Positions 26,021 to 35,852 are shown, counted from the stretch's first letter. The stretch is DNA of 64,000 bases from Devosia neptuniae (GCF_025452235.1 NZ_CP104965.1:3654501-3718500), one strand, 5' to 3'. Made by a program: numbers and translations. The notes: generated by a model not told the origin, from the sequence alone.

Positions 26021-26403
26021 CAGCGCGCCCGATCCACGGCGATCAGTGCCGCAGCGACGGCGCGTTGTTCGCCAAACAACACATTATAGGTGCGGACGGC
26101 GCCGCCGGTGCCGATGGCTTCGACAATGACATTGCGCTCCCGAAAGGCTTGCCGGATAGCGGGATCGAGCGCGGCGATATCATGGCCCAGGCCGATGAAC
26201 AGCACGTCGATATCGTCGGCCACGGCGAGTACCGGCGCCAGGCTTTCCAGCGTAAGTTGGGCCGGGGCGGTGACGTCCCAGGCGAACATGCCATTGGGCA
26301 GACAGAGCAGCGAGCCCCGATGCGACATGCCGGCAAAGCGAAAACCGCCATTGCCATAGGCATCGAGGCCAACCTGCTCGGGATAGTGTCCCGCCTCAAT
26401 CAC
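26020..26403 (-). CDS. Mth938-like (DUF498) domain protein, NDUFAF3-type
   Basis: A 127-residue protein of the Mth938/DUF498 family. It has GLDAYGNGGFRFAGMSHRGSLLCLPNGMFAWDV, then the VLFIGLGHDI segment and a C-terminal RTYNVLFGEQRAVAAALIAV. Human NDUFAF3 belongs to this family and helps assemble respiratory complex I (established). It starts at GTG 26403, two bases after the secDF stop, and is coupled downstream to the NDUFAF6-like gene. It is a small soluble protein with no signal peptide. Confidence 0.87.
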   Translation of the reverse strand: MIEAGHYPEQVGLDAYGNGGFRFAGMSHRGSLLCLPNGMFAWDVTAPAQLTLESLAPVLAVADDIDVLFIGLGHDIAALDPAIRQAFRERNVIVEAIGTGGAVRTYNVLFGEQRAVAAALIAVDRAR

Positions 26404-26405
26404 AA

Positions 26406-28958
26406 TTAGACAGCTGCCCCATCGGCAGGCTTGCTCTTTTTGTCCGCGTCATCGGCGTCGGTCTTCGACTTGAGGCCGAAATTGATCAGGATTGGACCGT
26501 TGACGATGATCGAGGAATACATGCCGACAAAGCAGCCGAAGGTCATGGCGATAGTGAAACTGCGAATGACTTCGCCGCCGAAAATGACCAGCGGAATCAG
26601 CGCCAGGAACACGGTGAACTGGGTCAACGTGGTGCGGACAATGGTCTGGTTGATCGACATATCGATCAATTCCGGCAGCGGCATCTTGCGATGCTTGCGC
26701 AGATTTTCTCGAACGCGGTCGGACACAACCACCGTTTCGTTGAGCGATAGGCCCACCAATGTCAGCACCGCCGCGATGGAGGTCAAATTGAACTCCAATC
26801 CGGTCAATGAGTAGAGCCCGATCGTCATGATGACGTCGTGCGTGGTGGTAGTGACGGCTGCCAGGGCGAATTGCCATTCGAAGCGGAACCAGATGTAAAT
26901 CAGGATCGCAACGAGCGCGACGATGACCGCGATGGCGCCCTTCCATGCCAACTCGCCCGACACGGTGCCGCTAACCGCCTCGGTGCTGCGAATGGTATAG
27001 TTTTCGCCCGCGAGCGCATCTCGCACCTTGGACACGGCCACCTGGTCAGCATCCTGGCCACCTTCCTGCGCCTGAACGCGGACCAGCACGTCTTCGGGTG
27101 TGCCAAAGCCCTGAACCTGGATTTCGCCAAGGTTGAGGCCATCCAGCGTTTCACGGATCTGCCCGACATCGGCCGGACCACCCTCATGCTGGACGACAAT
27201 GGCCGTGCCACCAACAAAGTCGATACCCAGGTTGAAGCCCTTGAAATAGGCCGAACCGATGGAGAGGACGCTCGCGACGATCGAGAAGGCGATCACATAG
27301 CGGCTGATCTTCATGAACGGGATTTTGGTCCCGTCCGGAACGAAGCGGAAATGCTGGATCTTGAGCGTCTTGGGGCGACGCGAGCGATACCACAGGCCCA
27401 CGAAATACAGCGTGACCATGTAGGACGTGAAAAGAGAGGTGAGAATGCCGAGCGCCAGGGTGACGGCAAAGCCCTGCACCGGGCCTGAGCCCAGGAAGTA
27501 GAGCACGATGGCCGCTATCAGCTGGGTCAGGTGGGAGTCGATAATGGTTCCCCAGGCCCGCTCGAAGCCCGCATTGATCGATTGCAGCGGCGATCTGCCC
27601 GCCTTCTGCTCTTCGCGCATGCGCTCGTAGATCAGCACGTTGGCGTCAACGGCCATGCCGATGGTCAGCACGATACCGGCGATACCGGGCAGAGTCAGCG
27701 TTGCGCCCAACATGGAGAGCGCGCCGAAGATCAGCACGATATTGAGGATCAGCGAGATATTGGCGAAGACGCCGAACAGGCCATAGGCGATGACCATGAA
27801 GGCCACGACGAGAACCGAGGCAACGACACCGGCGGTGAGGCCGTGCTGGATGGAGTCTGCGCCCAGGCTGGCGTCGACGGTGCGTTCTTCAACGATATCG
27901 AGGCTGGCCGGCAGTGCACCGGCGCGGAGCAGCACGGCGAGATCATTGGCCGACTGAGTGGTGAAATTGCCGCTGATCTGGCCGGAGCCCTGGGTGATGG
28001 CCGACTGAATGACCGGGGCGGTGATGACGGTGTTGTCGAGCACGATGGCGAAGCGCTTGCCGATATTGGCCGAGGTTATCTGGCCGAACGTCACTGCGCC
28101 GCGCGTATCGAAGCGGAAGCTGACCACAGGCATGGCGCGCTGCTGGTCATAGCTGGGCTGGGCATCGACAAGGGATTCGCCACCAAGCGCCACGTCTTCA
28201 TAAAGTAGTTCGCTGCCGCCATCCTGGCTGGGCAGGATCATCGTGCCGGCGGGCAGCCCCTGGGCCTGCGCCGTCGCTGCCGACATGCCGGGATAGACCA
28301 TGTGGAAGGTCAGACGCGCGGTGCGCGAAATAATGTCCTTGAGACGGGTGGAATCGCCGAAACCGGGAACCTGCACCAGAATGCGGTTGGTGCCCTGACG
28401 CTGAATCTGCGGCTCGGTGGTGCCCAGCTCGTCAATACGATTGCGGATGACTTCGATGGACTGCGCGACCAGCGAGGAGGTACGCTGGCTGATGCCTTCG
28501 GGGGTCAGCGTGATGGTCAGCTTGCCGTCGGGCGTCTCGCCGAAGGCGAATTCATTGACGCCGCCGACCGCGAACATGCCGTTGGAAACGGTGTTCTGCA
28601 GGCTTTCGATCAGCGTCTTGGCCTGTTCCTTCTGGGTCGGATCGGTCAGCTCGATGGCGATCGAATTGGTCGCCGGATCGGTGGTGATCAGATTGCCGAT
28701 GCCGTTCTGGCTGGCCAGAATATTGCGGGCATCACGGCGCACACTTTGCAGGCGCTCGGTGACGATGCCTTCTTCACTGACCTGCAGCAGCAGGTGCGAA
28801 CCGCCCTGCAAATCAAGACCCAGAACCACTGTCTGCTTGGGCAGGAAGCTCGGCCAGGCGTCGCGCACATCCTGTGGCAGGAAACTGGGAACAGCGAATA
28901 GCACGCCCAGCAAAGCAACGATGGCGATGACAGCAGTACGGATCGGCGAAAATTGCAT
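26406..28958 (-). CDS. secDF: Protein translocase subunit SecDF (fused)
   Basis: An 850-residue fusion of SecD and SecF, the proton-driven accessory that pulls exported proteins through SecYEG. The SecD half has GLDLQGGSHLLL near residue 47, a large periplasmic P1 domain and GMAVDANVLIYERMREE. The SecF half begins near residue 530 with LKIQHFRFVPDGTKIPFMKI and has GIDFVGGTAIVV and GLSLNETVVVSDRVREN. About twelve membrane segments are seen. The gene follows yajC, with a hairpin in the 60-base gap. Confidence 0.97.
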   Translation of the reverse strand: MQFSPIRTAVIAIVALLGVLFAVPSFLPQDVRDAWPSFLPKQTVVLGLDLQGGSHLLLQVSEEGIVTERLQSVRRDARNILASQNGIGNLITTDPATNSIAIELTDPTQKEQAKTLIESLQNTVSNGMFAVGGVNEFAFGETPDGKLTITLTPEGISQRTSSLVAQSIEVIRNRIDELGTTEPQIQRQGTNRILVQVPGFGDSTRLKDIISRTARLTFHMVYPGMSAATAQAQGLPAGTMILPSQDGGSELLYEDVALGGESLVDAQPSYDQQRAMPVVSFRFDTRGAVTFGQITSANIGKRFAIVLDNTVITAPVIQSAITQGSGQISGNFTTQSANDLAVLLRAGALPASLDIVEERTVDASLGADSIQHGLTAGVVASVLVVAFMVIAYGLFGVFANISLILNIVLIFGALSMLGATLTLPGIAGIVLTIGMAVDANVLIYERMREEQKAGRSPLQSINAGFERAWGTIIDSHLTQLIAAIVLYFLGSGPVQGFAVTLALGILTSLFTSYMVTLYFVGLWYRSRRPKTLKIQHFRFVPDGTKIPFMKISRYVIAFSIVASVLSIGSAYFKGFNLGIDFVGGTAIVVQHEGGPADVGQIRETLDGLNLGEIQVQGFGTPEDVLVRVQAQEGGQDADQVAVSKVRDALAGENYTIRSTEAVSGTVSGELAWKGAIAVIVALVAILIYIWFRFEWQFALAAVTTTTHDVIMTIGLYSLTGLEFNLTSIAAVLTLVGLSLNETVVVSDRVRENLRKHRKMPLPELIDMSINQTIVRTTLTQFTVFLALIPLVIFGGEVIRSFTIAMTFGCFVGMYSSIIVNGPILINFGLKSKTDADDADKKSKPADGAAV

Positions 28959-28983
28959 CTGTGCAAGTCCTAGAGGCAGAAAA

Positions 28984-29005
28984 GCCGGAGCCCTTGGGCT
29001 CCGGC
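28984..29005 (-). other. Intercistronic hairpin between yajC and secDF
   Basis: A ten-base perfect stem GCCGGAGCCC/GGGCTCCGGC with only TT between the arms, so the real loop is larger. No U-run. The CCCTTGGG centre is shared with the hairpin between tatA and tatB. It may set relative YajC and SecDF levels. Confidence 0.6.
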
Positions 29006-29018
29006 GAAGGGTGGCTGC

Positions 29019-29372
29019 TTACGCAGGCTTGTTGTCGTTGACCGGCTCGGCCTTGGAGCGCACGTCGGAAATCATGCCGCGCACCAGCTTCACCTTGACG
29101 CCTGTAGCGATCTCGACTTCGAGGTCCTCGCCATCGACAGCCTTGGTCACCTTGCCGACGATGCCGCCGGTGGTCACAACCGTGTCGCCGCGGCGGATGG
29201 CCGACAGCATGGCCTGCTGAGCCTTGAGGCGCTTCTGCTGCGGACGGAAAATCAGCAGCCAGAAAATCACCACCAGCAGCAGGATCGGCATGAGCTGGAT
29301 GAAAATGTCGGTCATGCCGCCACCCGCTGCGGGGGCGCCGGCTGCCTGGGCATAAGCTGGCGTTACAAACAT
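29019..29372 (-). CDS. yajC: Preprotein translocase subunit YajC
   Basis: A 117-residue single-span membrane protein. After MFVTPAYAQAAGAPAAGG comes the helix IFIQLMPILLLVVIFWLLIF, followed by RPQQKRLKAQQAMLSAIRRGDTVVTTGGIVGKV, the diagnostic YajC block. It associates with SecDF. AAGGAG stands ten bases before the ATG. It is the first gene of the yajC-secDF-Mth938-NDUFAF6-like operon. Confidence 0.97.
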   Translation of the reverse strand: MFVTPAYAQAAGAPAAGGGMTDIFIQLMPILLLVVIFWLLIFRPQQKRLKAQQAMLSAIRRGDTVVTTGGIVGKVTKAVDGEDLEVEIATGVKVKLVRGMISDVRSKAEPVNDNKPA

Positions 29373-29577
29373 GAAGCGTGCTCCTTATCTTTTCTTTTTA
29401 ACTTGTGGAGGGGTCAGCGCCAGAAACCGGCATCGTGTAACGATGCAAGTGGACGCATATGGGCCTGACTGCACTTGCGCCCCGGTCAAAATCGCGCGGA
29501 CTATACATTTGCACCCTAGCGATTGCAAAGGCATTCGCGGAGCCGCAAATTGCCGCGCCGACGACGAGGATAAAGAC

Positions 29578-30450
29578 TTGAAGAGCGAAGACCAACTCAC
29601 TGAAATTGCTGCATCCCTGGCTCGAATTGCCCGTTCACTGGAGGCGCTGGCGCCGGAGGCGCCGGACGTGGCGCCGACGCTCGGGAGCGAGGATGCCTAT
29701 CATTGGGATGGCGATGCCGGATTCTTGATGGCTGTGCCCAAGGTCGCCCGCGTGCCGCTGGGCATGCTCAAGGGAATCGATGCGGTGCAGGATATCCTGC
29801 TCAAAAACACCGAGCAGTTTGCCCGTGGCCATGGCGCCAATAATGCGCTGCTGTGGGGCGCGCGGGGCATGGGCAAGAGCTCGCTGGTCAAGGCGATCCA
29901 TGGGGATATCACCGCGCGCGAGGGATTTGAGCGGCTGGTGCTGATCGAGATCGCGCGGGAGGATCTTGAAACCCTGCCCGCCCTGATGCGGCTGATCGGC
30001 AAGGAGACGGCGCGGTTCATCGTATTCTGCGACGATTTGAGTTTTGATAGCGGCGAGACCAGCTACAAATCGCTCAAGACGATCCTTGATGGCGGGCTCG
30101 AAGGACGGCCGGACAATGTGCTGTTCTACGCCACGTCCAACCGCCGACATTTGATGCCGCGCGACATGATCGAAAATGAGCGCTCGACGGCGATCAATCC
30201 CGGCGAGGCGGTGGAAGAGAAGGTGTCGCTATCGGACCGGTTCGGGCTATGGCTGGGCTTTCACAATTGCGACCAACCGACATTCCTCTCGATGGTGCAG
30301 GCCTATGCCGACCATTATGGGCTGGGGCTGGACGAGGAAACGCTGCGGGCGCGGGCGATCGAATGGTCGGCAACGCGTGGCGCAAGGTCGGGCCGCGTGG
30401 CGATCCAGCTGGTGCGGACGCTGGCGGGGGAGATGGGGAAAGCTGTTTAG
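29578..30450 (+). CDS. DUF815-family AAA+ ATPase
   Basis: A 290-residue P-loop ATPase. Walker A is GARGMGKSSLVKAIH, Walker B-like FIVFCDDLSFD, and a sensor-1-type asparagine is in FYATSNRRHLMP. This is the DUF815 (predicted AAA+) family. The open frame extends back to 29371, but that would overlap yajC; TTG 29578 with GAGGA seven bases upstream fits the family N-terminus (QLTEIAASLARIARSLEAL). It is divergent from yajC across 205 bases with no clear operator, and a bidirectional terminator follows. Cellular role unknown. Confidence 0.87.
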   Translation: MKSEDQLTEIAASLARIARSLEALAPEAPDVAPTLGSEDAYHWDGDAGFLMAVPKVARVPLGMLKGIDAVQDILLKNTEQFARGHGANNALLWGARGMGKSSLVKAIHGDITAREGFERLVLIEIAREDLETLPALMRLIGKETARFIVFCDDLSFDSGETSYKSLKTILDGGLEGRPDNVLFYATSNRRHLMPRDMIENERSTAINPGEAVEEKVSLSDRFGLWLGFHNCDQPTFLSMVQAYADHYGLGLDEETLRARAIEWSATRGARSGRVAIQLVRTLAGEMGKAV

Positions 30451-30469
30451 GTCGCCCTGCCCCACAAAC

Positions 30470-30498
30470 AAAAATCCCCGCCGAGGCGGGGATTTTTT
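30470..30498. terminator. Bidirectional terminator between DUF815 ATPase and nlpD-like genes
   Basis: A 12-base stem AAAAATCCCCGC/GCGGGGATTTTT with a CGAG loop has a T-run on each strand. It lies between two convergent stops. Confidence 0.92.
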
Positions 30499-30517
30499 TA
30501 TGAGCGGTTTGTCGCGC

Positions 30518-31738
30518 TTAGCTGGCGAGCAGCGGCATGGGATCGACCGGGGTGGCGCCCTTGCGCAGTTCGAAGTGGAGCTGCGGCTGGGTGACCGAAC
30601 CGGTCATACCGGCAGCACCGATAGTGTCACCGCGGCTGACATTGGCGCCCTTGGCGACGCTCATCGACTTGAGATGGGCATAGGCTGAGACATAGCCATT
30701 GGGATGGCGGATCAGGATCAGGTTGCCGTAACCTTCGACGCCTGAACCGACATAGATCACCGTGCCATTTTCGGCGGCCTTGATGGCGCTGCCTTCGGAG
30801 GCTTCGATATTGATGCCGGTGCCACGCGAGGCGGCAAAATCGGTCAGCACGCGACCGCTGACGGGCCAACGGAACTTGGTATTGCCCGACATTGCAGGCT
30901 CGGCAGCCGGCACATTGGCGACCTGGGTCGGCGCGGGTGCCGGAGCTGCCTGCTGCGGGGTCGGAGCGGGCGTCGCAGCAGTCTGCAGCGTATTGGGCGC
31001 GGCGGTTGGCAAGGTCTGCTGCAGCGGAGCGGGCGCCGGATTGGTAGAGGCGACCTGGACAGGTGCGGGCGCCTTGGTGGCGAGCAGATCAGCGCGGCCC
31101 GGAATGATGACCTTCTGGCCCACCACGATCTTGTCGGGGGACGAGAGCCCATTGGCCAGCACGAGGGCCTGGGTGGTCACGTCATAGCGGCGGGCGATGG
31201 TATAAAGCGACTCGCCGCTGGCAATGGTGTGGGTGAACGTGCCGCCAGTGGCGGCCGGTGCAACCGTGGGAACGGCGCTATTGGTCGGCAGGGTGCCGAG
31301 CGTGGAGGGCGACGGCATCGGGGCCGCCGCAGCGAAGGCGGGCTGAGCTTGCATGGCTGGCTGGGATCCCATTGGAGACGGAGAACTCAATACAGGAAGG
31401 TCTTGGGACTGCACGGTGGGCGCTGTGCCCATCGCGGTTACTGGCGCCATTGGCGCAAGCGGCTGAGTGTAACCCGTCTGGACCGGCGAATTCCAACCGC
31501 CACCGACATTGGCCGGGGGCAGGAACTGGTTCTCGGCAACCTGCGGCGCACCGAGGCTGGACGGCATGGGCTGGGTGTAACTTGAAGGAGAGTTCTGCGG
31601 CACAGAGGCTGTCGTCGTCTGATCGCCGAATGTACGGCTCCCAAAGCTGGAACAACCGGAAAGGGCAACGGCGGCAGCCACCAGGCCAACCATCGCAACT
31701 GCACCTTTCGGTGCCCGACGGGATACGCGGATACTCAT
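30518..31738 (-). CDS. nlpD: NlpD-like lipoprotein (LysM + degenerate LytM/M23)
   Basis: A 406-residue lipoprotein: lipobox LSGC with Cys29, a long Pro/Gln/Ala-rich linker, a LysM domain (about 168-213: TIASGESLYTIARRYDVTTQALVLANGL), a second linker, and a C-terminal M23 domain. In the M23 domain the first two zinc ligands (HxGxD) are replaced: the text reads RGTGINI. SAYAHL and LHFELR keep their histidines. This is the pattern of catalytically dead LytM activators such as E. coli NlpD/EnvC, which switch on amidases during division. It follows surE, as in many proteobacteria, though pcm is missing between them. Confidence 0.9.
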   Translation of the reverse strand: MSIRVSRRAPKGAVAMVGLVAAAVALSGCSSFGSRTFGDQTTTASVPQNSPSSYTQPMPSSLGAPQVAENQFLPPANVGGGWNSPVQTGYTQPLAPMAPVTAMGTAPTVQSQDLPVLSSPSPMGSQPAMQAQPAFAAAAPMPSPSTLGTLPTNSAVPTVAPAATGGTFTHTIASGESLYTIARRYDVTTQALVLANGLSSPDKIVVGQKVIIPGRADLLATKAPAPVQVASTNPAPAPLQQTLPTAAPNTLQTAATPAPTPQQAAPAPAPTQVANVPAAEPAMSGNTKFRWPVSGRVLTDFAASRGTGINIEASEGSAIKAAENGTVIYVGSGVEGYGNLILIRHPNGYVSAYAHLKSMSVAKGANVSRGDTIGAAGMTGSVTQPQLHFELRKGATPVDPMPLLAS

Positions 31739-31879
31739 CAGCTCACTCGTACGCAGGTACTCAACACGAATTTGAGACTAAGCCGGTAAGGTAAAGACGA
31801 GTTTAAAGCCGATGCGATTTGAGCAAAATCGGATGGGGTGGATTCTGGATTGGGTAAGGTTAAGAGTGCTGAGTGCCTC

Positions 31880-32002
31880 ACACCCACCGTGTCATTCCGG
31901 CGCAGGCCGGAATCCATTCTGAAGGCCAGCCGCGAACATCGCGTTTGTCGTCAGAGCATAGCATGGATTCCGGCCTGCGCCGGAATGACATCGTGGGTGG
32001 GG
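31880..32002. repeat. Family A paired inverted repeat (short form)
   Basis: Arms near 31883-31917 and 31962-31998 are almost perfect reverse complements. Each has CCCACsrTGTCATTCC then GGCGCAGGCCGGAAT, around 44 bases of spacer. The arms closely resemble those at 11610-11766, but the spacer differs in length and sequence. The 291-base space from nlpD to surE holds little else. Confidence 0.82.
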
Positions 32003-32029
32003 CACTTCCGGTGGCCCACCCGCTTCGGC

Positions 32030-32794
32030 CTAAAGCGCCAGCTTGCCTTTGAGGCGTTCGGTGGTGTCCATATCCGTCTGCTGCAACAGCAACGGCGTCA
32101 CCGTGATGGCCTTGTCCTGGCGCAGGACTTCGAAATCGTGGGTGGGATCGAGTGGCAGCGGCGTTTCGGGAACGGCGACGAAGAATTTACCCGCGTTGTC
32201 GCTGGGGTAGTAGCGGAATGGCGACCGCGAGAAGCGTTGGTGCTGGACCACGGAGATGCCGGAGACTTCGTCGGGCGGGCACCAGGGGAAATTGACGTTG
32301 TAATAGGTCTGCCGACCCTCGACGACGGCGAGGATGGCACGGACGGTGGCGGCGCCATAGCGAACGGCATTGGCCCAATCGACTTCGCGGCCATGTTCGT
32401 AATTGTTGGCCTGGCTCATGGCGATGGCGATAGCGCCCTGCAGTGCCCCTTCCCGGGCGCCAGCGGCGGTACCCGAGCAGTTGATGACATCGCCCAGATT
32501 CTGGCCGGCATTGACGCCGGACAGGATCAGGTCGGCAGGCCGGTCCAGCAGATGTGTCATACCGGTAACCACGCAATCGGCGGGGGAACCGCCGATCACC
32601 GTGAAGGTGCGGTCCGCGCGCTGTTCGTAATGCAGTTCGCGACCGAGGGTAAAGCGGTGCCCTGCCCCGCTTTGATTGCCATCGGGCGCGACGATCCATA
32701 CATCGTCGCTGATAGCGCGGGCGATATCGGCCATGACGGCGAGGCCCGGCGCATCCACGCCATCATCATTGGTGAGCAGGATGCGCAAGGCCAT
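32030..32794 (-). CDS. surE: 5'/3'-nucleotidase SurE
   Basis: A 254-residue metal-dependent nucleoside-monophosphate phosphatase used in stationary-phase survival. The metal site LLTNDDGVDAPGL is at the N-terminus, with VAPDGNQSGAGHRFT, GGSPADCV and LSGVNAGQNLG following, all in standard spacing. Its ATG overlaps the serS stop by one base (TAATG), so the two are co-translated. A family A repeat separates it from nlpD. Confidence 0.97.
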   Translation of the reverse strand: MALRILLTNDDGVDAPGLAVMADIARAISDDVWIVAPDGNQSGAGHRFTLGRELHYEQRADRTFTVIGGSPADCVVTGMTHLLDRPADLILSGVNAGQNLGDVINCSGTAAGAREGALQGAIAIAMSQANNYEHGREVDWANAVRYGAATVRAILAVVEGRQTYYNVNFPWCPPDEVSGISVVQHQRFSRSPFRYYPSDNAGKFFVAVPETPLPLDPTHDFEVLRQDKAITVTPLLLQQTDMDTTERLKGKLAL

Positions 32795-34125
32795 TAGCGA
32801 CCGCCGATCGAGGTGAGGCCGCCCATATAGGGCTGCAGCACTTCCGGCACGAGGACGGAGCCGTCCTCTTGCTGGTAGTTTTCGAGGACCGCTATGAGGC
32901 AGCGGCCGACGGCCGTGCCCGAACCATTGAGGGTGTGCACGAAGCGCGGTGCCTGCTTCTCGCCGGCGGGACGATAGCGCGCATCCATGCGACGAGCCTG
33001 GAAATCGCCGCAGACCGAGACCGAAGAGATTTCGCGGTAGGTATCCTGGCCGGGGAGCCAGACTTCGAGGTCGTAGGTCTTCTTGGCGCCAAAACCCAAG
33101 TCCCCGGTGCAGAGTGTCATGACGCGATAATGCAGGCCCAGCTTTTGCAGCACGGCTTCGGCGCAGGTCAGCATGCGCTCATGCTCGTCCACCGAAGTTT
33201 CGGGCGTGGTGATCGACACCATCTCGACCTTGTTGAACTGATGCTGGCGCAGCATGCCACGCGTGTCGCGGCCGGCCGAACCGGCTTCGGAACGGAAGCA
33301 CGGGGTCAGCGCGGTGAGGCGCATGGGCAAAACTTCTTCGCCAAGAATGGATTCTCGGACGAGATTGGTAAGCGGAACTTCGGCCGTGGGGATCAGCGCC
33401 AGCCGGCCGTCACCATGGGGCGTGAAGAATAGGTCTTCTTCAAACTTGGGCAGTTGGTTGGTGCCGTAGAGGGCGTCATCCTTGACCAGCAGCGGCGGCT
33501 GGACTTCGGTATAGCCATGTTCAGTAGTGTGCAGGTCGAGCATGAACTGGCCGAGGGCGCGTTCGAGGCGGGCGACCTGGCCCTTGAGCACGACGAAGCG
33601 GCTGCCCGAGAGCTTGGCGGCGAGCTCGAAATCCATATCGCCATTGGCCGCGACGCCGACCTCGTAATGCTCCTTGGGAGCAAAGGCGAAGCTGGGCTTG
33701 GGGGCGCGGGCCTTAGCGGCCGTAGCGGGCGAACCGTTGGGGCCGAAATATTCGACATTGTCGGTTTCATCGACGCCGTCGGGCACATCTTCGAAGGCCA
33801 GGTTGGGCAGGACCGAAAGGGCATTGCGCAACTCGAGTTCGACGGCGCGTTCGTCCGCTTCGCCCTGGGGGATGAACTCCTTGAGGGCGGCGACTTCGGC
33901 CATTAATTCCGCTGCTTTGGCCTCGTCTTTCTGGGCCTTGGCCTGACCGATTTGCTTGGAGAGAGCGTTGCGCTTTTCCTGGACCTCATTGAGGCTAGCG
34001 ATGATTTCCCGGCGGCGATCATCGATGGCAAGCAGATCGGAGGAGCGGACCGATACGCCCTTGCGCCGCGAAATGGCGGCGTCGAATGCTTCGGCGTTGG
34101 CACGGATCCACTTGATATCGAACAT
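32794..34125 (-). CDS. serS: Serine-tRNA ligase
   Basis: A 443-residue class II synthetase. The N-terminal coiled-coil arm that holds tRNA-Ser spans about residues 28-105 ([28 protein letters not shown]). Motif 2 lies in [20 protein letters not shown] and motif 3 in [37 protein letters not shown] is the usual N-terminus, so ATG 34125 is chosen over the longer frame. It heads the serS-surE pair. Confidence 0.97.
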   Translation of the reverse strand: MFDIKWIRANAEAFDAAISRRKGVSVRSSDLLAIDDRRREIIASLNEVQEKRNALSKQIGQAKAQKDEAKAAELMAEVAALKEFIPQGEADERAVELELRNALSVLPNLAFEDVPDGVDETDNVEYFGPNGSPATAAKARAPKPSFAFAPKEHYEVGVAANGDMDFELAAKLSGSRFVVLKGQVARLERALGQFMLDLHTTEHGYTEVQPPLLVKDDALYGTNQLPKFEEDLFFTPHGDGRLALIPTAEVPLTNLVRESILGEEVLPMRLTALTPCFRSEAGSAGRDTRGMLRQHQFNKVEMVSITTPETSVDEHERMLTCAEAVLQKLGLHYRVMTLCTGDLGFGAKKTYDLEVWLPGQDTYREISSVSVCGDFQARRMDARYRPAGEKQAPRFVHTLNGSGTAVGRCLIAVLENYQQEDGSVLVPEVLQPYMGGLTSIGGR

Positions 34126-34274
34126 CGGTTGATACGGGACGTCGCCCGCCTCTCTAGTTGCAGGGCTGGAGCACTGGCCTGATGGCGCGCCCAAGAAACC
34201 ATCAGAACATGACAGAACGCTGCCACGACCTCCTCCGTCGCAACGCGCAGGACGAGGTCCGTAAATTTTGATCC

Positions 34275-35105
34275 CTAGGACGAAGACTCGTCGCTCGGGC
34301 TCAGATCGGTCGCGGAAGATGCGGCAGCCGCGGCGGCGCGCCGACGCTCGACCATGCGCACGGACAGGATCGAGAGTTCGTAGAGCAGGTACATGGGGAC
34401 AGCAAGGCTGATCTGGGAAATCGGATCGGGCGGCGTGATCAGCGCGGCAAACACCAGAATGGCCACAATGGCGTAGCGGCGGCCCTTCTTGAGCAGGTCG
34501 ACATGCACGAGATCGATCTGCGCCAGCAGCGTTAGCACGACAGGCAACTGGAAACAGGCACCAAACGCCAGGATCAGCAGCATGGCGAGGCCAAGATATT
34601 CCGAGACGCTGGTCAGCATCTTGATGTCGTCGGTCTGCATGCTGGCGAAGAAATGCAGCGCCATGGGCAGCACGGCAAAATAGACCAGAGCCGCGCCAGC
34701 GATGAAGAAGATCGGCGTGGCAATGAGATAGGGGATGAATGCCTTGCGCTCGTGCTTGTAGAGGCCGGGCGCCACGAACATGTAGATCTGGCTGGCAATC
34801 ACCGGGAAGCCCAGGAAAATCGCGCCGAACAGGGCCACGTTCAGATAGGTGAAGAACAATTCCTGGGGCGCCGTATAGATCAGCTCGGCATTGGGAATGG
34901 CCCGCATATAGGGGATCAGCAGTGCGTCATAGATATTGCGCGCGAAAATGAAGCAGATGACCATCAACACAATGATGGCGACCGCCGAATAGATCAGGCG
35001 TTTACGCAGCTCGATCAGGTGCTCGAGGAGCGGGGCTTCGCTACCGGCCAGTTCGTCTTCGACCGGCTTGCTCTTGTCTTCGATCTGCGGAGTGGCGTCG
35101 GCCAT
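34275..35105 (-). CDS. tatC: Twin-arginine translocase subunit TatC
   Basis: A 276-residue polytopic protein with six membrane segments, the receptor for twin-arginine signal peptides. The N-terminal cytoplasmic part has [21 protein letters not shown], the TatC signature with the key Glu, and [28 protein letters not shown] carries the conserved first-loop residues. An acidic/Ser tail follows the last helix. It starts three bases after the tatB stop. Confidence 0.97.
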   Translation of the reverse strand: MADATPQIEDKSKPVEDELAGSEAPLLEHLIELRKRLIYSAVAIIVLMVICFIFARNIYDALLIPYMRAIPNAELIYTAPQELFFTYLNVALFGAIFLGFPVIASQIYMFVAPGLYKHERKAFIPYLIATPIFFIAGAALVYFAVLPMALHFFASMQTDDIKMLTSVSEYLGLAMLLILAFGACFQLPVVLTLLAQIDLVHVDLLKKGRRYAIVAILVFAALITPPDPISQISLAVPMYLLYELSILSVRMVERRRAAAAAASSATDLSPSDESSS

Positions 35106-35108
35106 GGT

Positions 35109-35828
35109 CTATTGGTTTCCGGCTTTCGCTTCAGTTGCGAGCGGCTTGGGCTTGGCGGTGGCTTTTGGCTTTGCTGCAGCTTTGGGCTTTGTAATTGCTG
35201 CCGGCTTGGCGGCGACACGCTTGGCCGGAGTTGGCTTGGCCTCGGCTGGCGTGGGGACTTCGGCAACAGCCGGTTTAACGGCCGTTTTGCGCACAGCCGG
35301 CTTTTTAGGAGCCGCTGCTTTGGGGGTTTCAGTCGGCAAGGGCGCCAATTGGGTGGTGATCACCGGGCGGGTCGGCGCGGCTTTCGCCTTAACCGGGGCC
35401 TTGGGTTTAGCCGACGCCTTTTTGGGCGCGGCAACCGCTTCGGTGGTGGTCATCAGCGGAGCAGCCGCGGCCGCAGGCGCTGCGATGCCGGCGGCGGCCT
35501 TGATCTCGTCCACCACGCTTTCGACCTTGGGGTCGGCCGGCTTGATAATGCCGCTCGGCTTCTGCCCGGTTGGGGTGATGGTGTTGAATTCGCGCCGGAT
35601 TTCCTCGGCGGTCTTCTTGAGCGGGCTGGTCAGCGAATTGCGCAGATTACGCACTTCATCCAAGCCGGTGGTCTTGTTGATCTCGCGCTGGAACTCATTG
35701 CCCATGCGGCGAATTTGGCCGATCACCTTGCCGACGCGGTTCATCACCACAGGCAGGTCTTTGGGGCCGATGAAAATCAGCGCCGCAAGACCGATGACCA
35801 GCATCTCTGTCCAGCCCAAGCCGAGCAT
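35109..35828 (-). CDS. tatB: Twin-arginine translocase subunit TatB
   Basis: A 239-residue protein. A short membrane helix with the conserved Glu (GLGWTEMLVIGLAALIFIGPKDLP) is followed by an amphipathic helix (VVMNRVGKVIGQIRRMGNEF) and a long Ala/Lys/Pro-rich tail of about 130 residues. The tail makes it longer than E. coli TatB but is common in Rhizobiales. It partners TatC in the receptor complex. AAGGA precedes the ATG. Confidence 0.95.
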   Translation of the reverse strand: MLGLGWTEMLVIGLAALIFIGPKDLPVVMNRVGKVIGQIRRMGNEFQREINKTTGLDEVRNLRNSLTSPLKKTAEEIRREFNTITPTGQKPSGIIKPADPKVESVVDEIKAAAGIAAPAAAAAPLMTTTEAVAAPKKASAKPKAPVKAKAAPTRPVITTQLAPLPTETPKAAAPKKPAVRKTAVKPAVAEVPTPAEAKPTPAKRVAAKPAAITKPKAAAKPKATAKPKPLATEAKAGNQ

Positions 35829-35852
35829 AGTGTTCTATTCCTTAGAAGGCAG

